A stretch of 5,184 nt of DNA from JAIXWP01 sp943372555 (GTDB lineage Bacteria; Bacteroidota; Bacteroidia; Flavobacteriales_D; Sanyastnellaceae). Numbering within the stretch: the stretch's first letter is position 1; each line of letters opens with the position of its first letter. Under the pieces are notes generated by a model. It saw only the letters and a list, made by a program, of their open reading frames with translations, was not told the DNA's origin and made no database searches. Shown piece after piece: positions 1-4,619 of this stretch. The stretch spans positions 1-5,184 of the forward strand of contig CALRZB010000187.1 of the NCBI GenBank assembly GCA_943372555.1, given 5' to 3'. The translations under genes and the position numbers were made by a program.

Positions 1-423
1 ATTCTGGATTCTTTTGATGGACTAATCGATGGAATGAATGCTAATGTGTTTTTAGCATTAACGGATAAGGTAGCTCCTTGCGTGCCCTCAGAGGCTGTTG
101 TAAACTATCAAGGCGGGGATTATATATTCATCTACTCCGAATCTATGCAACACGATTTGCTTCACTCAGGTCACGAGCATGAGGAGGAGCACAAACATAC
201 CGAAGACCATCAACACGAAGATTCTCATGAAGAAGTTCAAAAAGAACCGGAAGCGGGAAGTTTAGCCTTTCTGAAAATTGCAGTCAAGAAGGGCTCTGTT
301 GCAGGAGGTTATTCTGAGATTACTCCGTTGCAAGAAATACCAAAAGATGCAAGGGTAGTTACAAAAGGAGCCTTCTACGTTTTAGCTGCAATTACTAACC
401 AAGGAGAAGCACATTCTCATTAA
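1..423 (+). CDS. RND efflux periplasmic adaptor subunit (CusB/CzcB/HlyD type), C-terminal part, 5' truncated by window edge
   Basis: This is the end of a membrane-fusion protein that links an inner-membrane RND metal pump to its outer-membrane channel in the periplasm. The frame is open from base 1 and gives 140 residues; an ATG at 34 is internal (GMNANVF) and is not the real start. Visible are the end of the beta-barrel domain and the membrane-proximal domain: VPSEAVVNYQGGDYIFIY, then KIAVKKGSVAGGYSEI and the family-typical ending KGAFYVLAAITNQGEAHSH. Between these lies a His/Glu-rich insert (nt 151-228) with about ten His in HEHEEEHKH-like runs, probably a surface loop that binds divalent metal; the C-terminus AHSH adds more. 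The TAA stop lies 15 nt before the next gene, suggesting one transcript. Family assignment is firm; Cu/Ag versus Zn/Co/Cd cannot be decided here, though the His insert and the Zn-type ATPase downstream favour Zn/Cd/Co. Confidence 0.88.
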   Translation: MLDSFDGLIDGMNANVFLALTDKVAPCVPSEAVVNYQGGDYIFIYSESMQHDLLHSGHEHEEEHKHTEDHQHEDSHEEVQKEPEAGSLAFLKIAVKKGSVAGGYSEITPLQEIPKDARVVTKGAFYVLAAITNQGEAHSH

Positions 424-438
424 AATAAATAAAGTCAA

Positions 439-825
439 ATGAAAAAAATCACCTTTTCAATTTTATTCGTAAGCGCAATAATTTTTGCGTCATGTTCGAG
501 TAATCCACAGAGCAACGAGTCTACAAAAAACAAAGAACACGACCATGAAGGACATGTACATGGAACAGAAGAGCATTCTGGGCATGAACATGAGTCTTAT
601 TATACATGTGAACACCATCCTGAAGTTCATGAGCACGATGCAGGAAAATGTTCTAAGTGCAACATGGATTTAGTCCTTAAAGAAGGCGAATCTCATGATC
701 ACGAAGGACATAATCATGAAACTTATTACACATGTGCTGACCATCCAGGAGTTCATGAACATGAAATGGGGAAATGCCCAAATTGTCAGAAGGATTTGGT
801 AAAAAAGGAAGGTGAGAGTCATTAA
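439..825 (+). CDS. His-rich lipoprotein with two tandem heavy-metal-binding (HMBD-type) modules
   Basis: A 128-residue probable lipoprotein, inferred to bind or buffer metal in the periplasm or at the outer membrane. The N-terminus MKKITFSILFVSAIIFASC is a type II signal peptide with the lipobox Cys at 19. Residues 33-53 are His/Glu-rich; the whole protein has 19 His. Two copies of a 29-residue module follow 42 residues apart: 54-82 (YYTCEHHPEVHEHDAGKC, then SKCNMDL) and 96-124 (YYTCADHPGVHEHEMGKC, then PNCQKDL). They match the HMBD pattern YTCPMHP...PGKCPKCGM known from CusA/CusB-linked and CopA-type proteins, keeping Cys 57/71/74 and 99/113/116. The Met of CPMHP is replaced (EHHP, ADHP), and copy 2 also loses the Met of CGM, so soft-metal Cu/Ag ligands are exchanged for His/Asp; a shift toward Zn-like metals is my inference. 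The leader before ATG is A-rich (AAATAAATAAAGTCAA). It sits in the metal cluster, 27 nt before the next gene. Confidence 0.85.
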   Translation: MKKITFSILFVSAIIFASCSSNPQSNESTKNKEHDHEGHVHGTEEHSGHEHESYYTCEHHPEVHEHDAGKCSKCNMDLVLKEGESHDHEGHNHETYYTCADHPGVHEHEMGKCPNCQKDLVKKEGESH

Positions 826-852
826 TTAGAAGTTTTTCGAAACAAATTCCAA

Positions 853-1707
853 ATGAAAGCGATATTGTTGACCTGTTTGATTTTAAAATCCACATTTTCT
901 TTCGGATTCAATATAGCGGATACGTGCGGATACTTTCCCGCTCCGCATGCAGAACCGGGAAATGATTTTTGTGAAAATGGTCAATTTTATGATATTGCAG
1001 CACTTCCAACATCTGGTGGTGAGCTTTTTTGGTATTTGGACGAAGATTATACCAATCTTGTTGGAGTTGGTAGTTTCTGTACGCCCTTGAATATTATTGG
1101 AACAACAACCTACTATGTTGTTGCGGTTGATAATGGTTGTATTAGCGAGCCTTCAACGGTGAATGTGATAGTTTACCCGGCTCCTGATCTTTTTGTAACA
1201 TCATCGTCACCGGTTTCAATAAATTCAGGGGATACAGTAATTCTAACGGCATTTTCAGGAGGTACGGTAACTTGGAATGATAGCATTTATTCCAATAGTG
1301 TAATATTTTCCAAACCAGGTACATATACTGTTAGTGCAACAAATGAGTGGGGCTGTGTTACCCAAGATACCGTAATAGTTAAAATTAAAGAAGAAAATGT
1401 TGGAATGGATACACTCACTTTAGCTCAGGACTCAATCGGATATTTTATTTATGTCCCAAACTGTTTCACTCCAAATAATGACGGAGTAAATGATTTCTTC
1501 ATGCCAATTACGCCTGAATTGGACTATTATTCCATTTACATTTATAATCGATGGGGCAAGCTCGTCTTCCATTCAAACAATCGAAATGAAGCTTGGGAGG
1601 GAGGAGAAAATTATTTAGGAACCTCAGAAACCTACACATACCAGATTAGCGCAAGGAAAAAAAATCAACTTTTTGAAAGAACAGGTAATATCACATTGGT
1701 TCGCTAA
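853..1707 (+). CDS. Secreted Ig-like domain protein with T9SS type B (CHU_C, gliding-motility-associated) sorting domain
   Basis: A 284-residue protein probably exported by Sec and then carried across the outer membrane by the type IX system. The N-terminus MKAILLTCLILKSTFSFGFN is a short, somewhat poor signal peptide (Lys at 12). Residues about 38-109 resemble the Ig_7 'Ig-like, CHU_C-associated' domain: start FCENGQFYDIAALPTSGG, FWYLDE, TTTYYVVAVDNGC. Residues about 110-178 form a second Ig/PKD-like fold (GDTVILTAFSGGTVTWND, PGTYTVSATNEWGC). Residues about 200-283 are the CHU_C domain: VPNCFTPNNDGVNDFF, YIYNRWGKLVF, W-EGG, and the closing R-TGNITLVR. It is far shorter than typical CHU_C adhesins, which often carry many repeats. 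The start at 853 has the usual A-rich leader; the frame is also open back to the TAA of the previous gene (in frame), without another ATG. Its place inside a metal-efflux cluster is unusual and its ligand is unknown. No His-rich or HMBD-like metal motif is visible. Confidence 0.85.
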   Translation: MKAILLTCLILKSTFSFGFNIADTCGYFPAPHAEPGNDFCENGQFYDIAALPTSGGELFWYLDEDYTNLVGVGSFCTPLNIIGTTTYYVVAVDNGCISEPSTVNVIVYPAPDLFVTSSSPVSINSGDTVILTAFSGGTVTWNDSIYSNSVIFSKPGTYTVSATNEWGCVTQDTVIVKIKEENVGMDTLTLAQDSIGYFIYVPNCFTPNNDGVNDFFMPITPELDYYSIYIYNRWGKLVFHSNNRNEAWEGGENYLGTSETYTYQISARKKNQLFERTGNITLVR

Positions 1708-1737
1708 ATGATGGTAATGAATCTAAAATAAACGAAC

Positions 1738-3624
1738 ATGAAAGATGCATTAAGAGATAATAAATTTAGATGGTTATTAGTTTCTGTTATCATTTCAATT
1801 TCCTTAGAAACAGTATCGCTGCTAGGCATCCTAGAATCTTCTGTTTTGCTAATCGGCATCTGTCTTTTGATTATAATTTCCGTGGGCAGACATGTAATAA
1901 TCAAAGGATTCCAAGCCTTGTATAAAATAAATTTTTCAAGCATAAATCTTCTCATGCTTTTGGCGGTAATTGGAGCTTTCTATTTAGGAGAATATACAGA
2001 GGCAACAGTTGTCATAGTGCTTTATACATTAGGAGAAAGACTTGAAGAACTAGGTTTATCAGAAAGTAAATCTGCTCTACAAGGTTTAGTCAACTCTGTT
2101 CCAAAATCTGTAAGCCTTAAGGGAACAAACTCTACCGTCTCAGTTGAATCCGTATCTATTGGTTCAATAATTATCATTAAACCCTTTGAGATGATTCCAA
2201 TTGATAGTGAAGTTTTATTTGGCCAAACTACTGTCGACGAAGCTTCTATTACTGGAGAGCCTATGGCAAAGTTCAAACAAACAGGAGATATTGTCTATGC
2301 AGGAACCTTGAATCAAGAAGGTTACATTGAAATCAAGACCATAAAACGCTTCGTAGACTCAACATTTTCAAAAATTGCACAATTGACATTTCAAGCTGCC
2401 TCGAATAAATCAGAAACACAGAAATTTATTCAAAAATTTTCGAGAATTTATACTCCTTCGGTTGTTGTTTTATCTTTACTTCTATTCTTGATTCCAACAT
2501 TCTTTTTTGGTGAAAGTTCCAGTCATTGGTTAAAGCAGGCCATCACGCTTTTGGTCATTTCATGTCCTTGTGCCTTGGTAATATCCACTCCTGTAGCTAT
2601 TTATGCGGCTATTGGCAACGCTTCCAAGAAGGGTGCAATGATTAAGGGAGGGAAGTTCATTGAGGTTATGGGACAAATAAAGGCCGTTGCGATGGATAAG
2701 ACCAGAACAATTACCACGGGCAAACCTATAGTAGCCGATATAAGAATGTTCAACAATAATTCCTTAGAGCAACTTTTGGGTTGCTCAGCAGGAATAGAAG
2801 TTTTTTCGGAGCACCCTCTTGCCATTGCCATTCTCAACGAAGCCATAAAGCGCAAAGTTGAACCTCATAAAATTAATGATTTTAAAAGCATTGTAGGTAA
2901 GGGCGCCTCAGGAATTTGTACCACTTGCGGTCAATCGAGAGTTATGGTTGGTAAGTTAAATTATATACAAGAACATATAATCATACCTCCACAAGTATTG
3001 GATTATGCCCAAAGTCTATCGCGAAGCGGAAAAACAATAGTATTAGTAAGCCGTGGGTCTGAAATAATTGGTTTAATAGGCTTGACAGACACATTAAAAG
3101 AGGAAAGCGAAAAGTCGATTAATGAATTGAAAGAACTTGAAGTAATTCCTATTATGTTATCAGGAGATAATGAGAGAGCCGTGCAATGGACTTCAAAACA
3201 AGTTGGCATAGAGGAGGCATATGGAGGATTGCTACCTGAGGATAAGACAACTAAAATAATTCAACTTCTTAACAAACATGGGAAGGTTGCAATGGTCGGC
3301 GATGGAGTGAATGACACTCCAGCTTTGGCTCAAAGTTCTGTTGGGATTGCAATGGGCGCGATGGGAAGTGATATCGCAATAGAAGCAGCAGATATAGCAC
3401 TAATGAATGACAACCTTCTTTTACTACCCAAGATGATAAGGCTTGGACGCAAGACTATAAAAGTCATCAAAAGGAATACTATTCTCGCTGTTTCGGTGAA
3501 AGCGTTATTCATTGTTTTGGCTTTCATGGGCTTTGGAAATCTGGTATTGGCAATAGCCGCAGATGTTGGGGTTACGCTGTTGGTGATACTTTTAAGTATG
3601 CGCCTAACAAATTTTGAGAAGTGA
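1738..3624 (+). CDS. P1B-2 heavy-metal (Zn/Cd/Pb) translocating P-type ATPase, HMA-less, with DKTRT in place of DKTGT
   Basis: A 628-residue inner-membrane pump expected to export Zn2+/Cd2+/Pb2+ using ATP. Hydrophobic segments lie near 12-28, 33-50, 69-84, 86-98, 238-257, 266-290, 578-597 and 601-620, the eight-helix P1B layout. Actuator motif ITGEP is at 171-175, the transmembrane metal site CPC at 276-278, the phosphorylated Asp at 320 (DKTRT), SEHPLA at 357-362, GKGA at 387-390, SGDN at 475-478 and hinge GDGVND at 521-526. Lys588 in the seventh and Asp609 in the last helix (AADVGVT) match the ZntA/CadA (P1B-2) selectivity residues. There is no N-terminal HMA domain or Cys/His tail: the first helix begins near residue 12. 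Odd points: Arg323 (AGA, 2704-2706) replaces the near-invariant Gly of DKTGT; the actuator has PFE/IDS for PGE/VDG and AKFK for PVxK; a CTTC pair (394-397) sits in the nucleotide-binding domain. The frame is intact over full length, so decay is not obvious. It lies 30 nt after the previous gene. ZntA/CadA orthology is not asserted. Confidence 0.93.
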   Translation: MKDALRDNKFRWLLVSVIISISLETVSLLGILESSVLLIGICLLIIISVGRHVIIKGFQALYKINFSSINLLMLLAVIGAFYLGEYTEATVVIVLYTLGERLEELGLSESKSALQGLVNSVPKSVSLKGTNSTVSVESVSIGSIIIIKPFEMIPIDSEVLFGQTTVDEASITGEPMAKFKQTGDIVYAGTLNQEGYIEIKTIKRFVDSTFSKIAQLTFQAASNKSETQKFIQKFSRIYTPSVVVLSLLLFLIPTFFFGESSSHWLKQAITLLVISCPCALVISTPVAIYAAIGNASKKGAMIKGGKFIEVMGQIKAVAMDKTRTITTGKPIVADIRMFNNNSLEQLLGCSAGIEVFSEHPLAIAILNEAIKRKVEPHKINDFKSIVGKGASGICTTCGQSRVMVGKLNYIQEHIIIPPQVLDYAQSLSRSGKTIVLVSRGSEIIGLIGLTDTLKEESEKSINELKELEVIPIMLSGDNERAVQWTSKQVGIEEAYGGLLPEDKTTKIIQLLNKHGKVAMVGDGVNDTPALAQSSVGIAMGAMGSDIAIEAADIALMNDNLLLLPKMIRLGRKTIKVIKRNTILAVSVKALFIVLAFMGFGNLVLAIAADVGVTLLVILLSMRLTNFEK

Positions 3625-3741
3625 GAACTAACGGTATATAGTGTTCCTCAGGTGAATTGAGGCATTCATGAAAATTTGACCCGAATTGCATTTTAAGGTC
3701 AGATAATATTGGAACTTGTAGTTGATGTTTATTTTGGTTTG

Positions 3742-3779
3742 AAGTGTCGTAAAATTTGACAACGGCACTTTATTTTTCG
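3742..3779 (+). terminator. Candidate Rho-independent terminator of the metal-efflux cluster
   Basis: AAGTGTCGT (3742-3750) can pair with ACGGCACTT (3762-3770), a 9-bp stem with one G-T wobble and an 11-nt loop, followed by the T-rich run TATTTTTC. It lies about 118 nt past the stop codon of the P-type ATPase. The stem is only moderately GC-rich and the distance is longish, so this is a plausible rather than certain terminator. Confidence 0.45.
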
Positions 3780-3794
3780 ATTGGAAAGGGACAA

Positions 3795-3879
3795 TGAGGG
3801 TACTCTAAACTTTGAAAGTCATGTGATAAGTTTTCTTGCAGGAAATGATTAAATGCTTTCTGATATACGAGTGCCCTCA
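3795..3879. repeat. Long-range inverted repeat, possible structured RNA
   Basis: TGAGGGTACTC (3795-3805) and GAGTGCCCTCA (3869-3879) can form an 11-bp stem with a single G-T wobble, enclosing 63 nt. The enclosed segment contains a smaller symmetric ACTTTGAAAGT (3809-3819) and a weak AGGAAA/TTTCT pairing. No known RNA family is recognised. An 11-bp complementarity within 85 nt is uncommon by chance but not compelling alone. Confidence 0.3.
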
Positions 3880-3966
3880 AAATCCTGATTCATTTAGCTC
3901 ATATAGATGATGTATGAGTTTTTAAAAAAAAATTCAGGGGAGTCCGCAACACTATTTGCGAATGCT

Positions 3967-3974
3967 TATCTTTG
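3967..3974 (+). promoter_or_regulatory. Bacteroidota -7-like box TATCTTTG (weak candidate)
   Basis: TATCTTTG fits the Bacteroidota sigma-ABfr -7 consensus TAnnTTTG. No TTG element is found at the expected roughly 19-21 nt upstream; the nearest TTG (3956-3958) is too close. No gene follows on the + strand, so any transcript would be non-coding, running toward the tRNA-like segment and repeats. May be a chance match. Confidence 0.2.
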
Positions 3975-4096
3975 TCTCTTCGTAAAATTGTGCGACTCAA
4001 TGAATAAACGTTCCCCTTCATTCTAGTCGTCCATTTGCGTGACCCCATTACGACAGCAACGGCATAGGTAATTGATATACACGGCTTTGGAAGGTT

Positions 4097-4122
4097 AGGT
4101 TCATAATCCTCTCTCTCCGCCA
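4097..4122 (+). other. tRNA-Ser 3'-end-like fragment (T-arm to CCA)
   Basis: The 26 nt starting AGGTTCATAATCC and ending CTCTCTCCGCCA agree at 21 of 26 positions with the 3' end of a typical bacterial tRNA-Ser (GGGTTCGAATCCCTCTC then TCTCCGCCA), as remembered; the last 15 nt (4108-4122), acceptor strand plus CCA, agree fully. The matching 5' acceptor half (GGAGAGA-type) is not present about 90 nt upstream, and the T-arm is damaged, so this is not a functional tRNA. It could be an attachment-site remnant of an element that used a tRNA-Ser gene, a tRNA relic, or a coincidence helped by the CT-rich sequence. Confidence 0.3.
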
Positions 4123-4141
4123 GAAAAGAATGACAGTGAGT

Positions 4142-4177
4142 ATGAGAATGAGAATGAAATATCATTCTCATTCTCAT
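4142..4177. repeat. Perfect 16-bp hairpin at the left edge of the repeat cluster
   Basis: ATGAGAATGAGAATGA (4142-4157) is the exact reverse complement of TCATTCTCATTCTCAT (4162-4177), separated by the 4-nt loop AATA. It is the point where the AGAATG orientation switches to CATTCT. There is no T-tract directly after the stem, so it is not an obvious intrinsic terminator. Confidence 0.85.
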
Positions 4178-4194
4178 TTCTAGATACTCTATTC

Positions 4195-4223
4195 ATTCTC
4201 ATTCTCATTCTCATTCTCATTCT
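4195..4223. repeat. ATTCTC hexamer microsatellite (about 4.8 copies)
   Basis: Four complete ATTCTC units (4195-4218) are followed by a partial ATTCT (4219-4223). Pure tandem hexamers of this kind are prone to replication slippage, so copy number may vary between strains. It lies inside the larger repeat cluster, not in a gene. Confidence 0.85.
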
Positions 4224-4274
4224 AAAACCATCTCGCTCTCCTTCCTCCCCACTCTATTCATTCTCATTCTGATT
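4220..4274. repeat. Imperfect 55-bp direct repeat, copy 1
   Basis: Begins TTCTAAAACCATCTCGCTCT and continues through ACTCTATTCATTCT to 4274. It matches copy 2 (4321-4375) at 49 of 55 positions without gaps, at an offset of 101 bp. Its last 23 bases (4252-4274) are also perfectly complementary to parts of the 39-bp repeats on the right. Confidence 0.8.
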
Positions 4275-4296
4275 CTGTTTCTCCCTCTATTTAAGT

Positions 4297-4312
4297 CCCT
4301 GAGCCTGTCGAA
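4297..4312. repeat. REP-like motif CCCTGAGCCTGTCGAA
   Basis: The 16-mer matches the widespread bacterial small palindromic repeat usually seen as CCCTGAGC(C/T)TGTCGAAGGG. Here the right half continues ATGGGCT instead of GGG directly, so the flanking palindrome is imperfect; a weaker AGCC/GGCT pairing (4302-4305 with 4315-4318) remains. It sits between the two 55-bp repeat copies. The family resemblance is from memory and not verified. Confidence 0.5.
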
Positions 4313-4320
4313 TGGGCTGA

Positions 4321-4375
4321 TTCTAAAACCATCTCGCTCTCATTCCTCGAGACTCTATTCATTCTGATTCTCATT
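4321..4375. repeat. Imperfect 55-bp direct repeat, copy 2
   Basis: Second copy of the module starting TTCTAAAACCATCTCGCTCT, differing from copy 1 (4220-4274) at six positions, three of them clustered (CCC to GAG at 4349-4351). The sequence beyond, to about 4384, continues in degenerate CATTCT-like units. Confidence 0.8.
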
Positions 4376-4420
4376 GTGATTCTCTTTCTATCATTTTCCC
4401 ATCCTCAACGGGCAATTTTT

Positions 4421-4459
4421 AGAATGAGAATGACAATCAGAATGAGAATGAATAGAGAT
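4421..4459. repeat. Exact 39-bp direct repeat, copy 1
   Basis: Starts AGAATGAGAATGACAATCAG and ends AATGAATAGAGAT. It is identical over all 39 bases to copy 2 at 4489-4527. Both are in the orientation opposite to the 55-bp repeats and share 23 perfectly complementary bases with 4252-4274. Confidence 0.9.
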
Positions 4460-4488
4460 TGGAGTCTAGAGTTTTCAAATCGAGTTTA

Positions 4489-4527
4489 AGAATGAGAATG
4501 ACAATCAGAATGAGAATGAATAGAGAT
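4489..4527. repeat. Exact 39-bp direct repeat, copy 2
   Basis: Identical to 4421-4459, offset 68 bp. The 29-bp spacer between the copies is not hexameric. The contrast between perfect 39-bp identity and diverged flanks suggests recent duplication or gene conversion, or conservation of the core. Confidence 0.9.
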
Positions 4528-4559
4528 ACGAGCCTTGAGTATGAGATGGATTCTATGGC

Positions 4560-4598
4560 AAAAAAAAAGCCCCCCCCGTTTGCACGGGGGGGGCTTTT
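4560..4598 (-). terminator. Strong Rho-independent terminator of the - strand T9SS gene
   Basis: AAAAGCCCCCCCCG (4565-4578) and CGGGGGGGGCTTTT (4585-4598) form a perfect 14-bp stem with a 6-nt loop. Read on the - strand, the stem follows the TAA stop by about 20 nt and is followed by a run of U from the nine A at 4560-4568. The T run on the other side is only four long, so it acts mainly on the - strand, although the stem may also block stray + strand transcripts. Confidence 0.93.
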
Positions 4599-4619
4599 CA
4601 AAACTATTTGCTAGTTTGA

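Larger units (their letters stand above)
4142..4527. repeat. Cluster of CATTCT / AGAATG repeat units in both orientations
   Basis: About 390 nt are built from hexamer-like CATTCT (left, 4162-4384) and its complement AGAATG (right, 4421-4527). The marker ACTCTATTCATTCT occurs at 4186, 4251 and 4352 on the + strand; the complement-oriented AGAATGAATAGAG ends at 4457 and 4525. A 23-bp segment (4252-4274) is perfectly complementary to both 4435-4457 and 4503-4525. The units therefore look like three + and two - copies of one larger imperfect module that also carries a CCATCTCGCTCTC-like spacer. No open reading frame or transposase accompanies them. Confidence 0.75.
3625..4559. other. Gene-poor intergenic region between convergent genes
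   Basis: I see no convincing protein gene on either strand. The longest open stretch (about 92 codons, - strand, 4177 down to 3899) has no recognisable domain, starts inside the hexamer repeats and runs through the tRNA-like segment, so I treat it as chance. From 3625 to about 3740 I see nothing specific. Beyond that lie a candidate terminator, a long-range stem, a promoter-like box, a tRNA-Ser-like 3' fragment and the repeat cluster, each listed separately. The position between two convergent transcription units and the repeat density fit a tolerant, fast-evolving spacer. Confidence 0.7.

Noticed and set aside
414..423. Link between the CATTCTCAT end of the adaptor gene and the intergenic hexamers
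   Set aside because: Simply the codons for His-Ser-His in a His-rich protein end; no longer shared sequence.
485..673. Other-frame open stretches over the lipoprotein, T9SS and ATPase genes
   Set aside because: All are shadows of well-supported genes and lack their own domain or leader signals.
1708..1731. Seven-codon leader peptide (MMVMNLK) before the ATPase
   Set aside because: No attenuator-like hairpins or metal-ligand codons; a chance mini-frame in a 30-nt gap.
3646..3662. CCTCA...TGAGG hairpin just after the ATPase stop as terminator
   Set aside because: Only 5 bp and not followed by a T run; the structure at 3742-3779 is a better candidate.
4035..4122. Complete tRNA-Ser or tmRNA gene
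   Set aside because: No 5' acceptor half pairs with the CTCTCTCC end, the T-arm stem is broken, and no anticodon arm or tag peptide can be placed.
3899..4177. 92-codon open frame on the - strand
   Set aside because: It begins inside the hexamer repeats (Arg-Met and His-Ser runs), crosses the tRNA-like fragment, and shows no domain, signal peptide or upstream leader; most likely chance.
4398..4420. CCC...GGG followed by TTTTT as a + strand terminator
   Set aside because: The stem is only 3 bp, too weak to support the call.
4142..4527. CRISPR array
   Set aside because: Repeats are of mixed orientation, irregular spacing (65, 101 and 68 bp) and built from hexamers; there are no uniform spacers and no cas genes.
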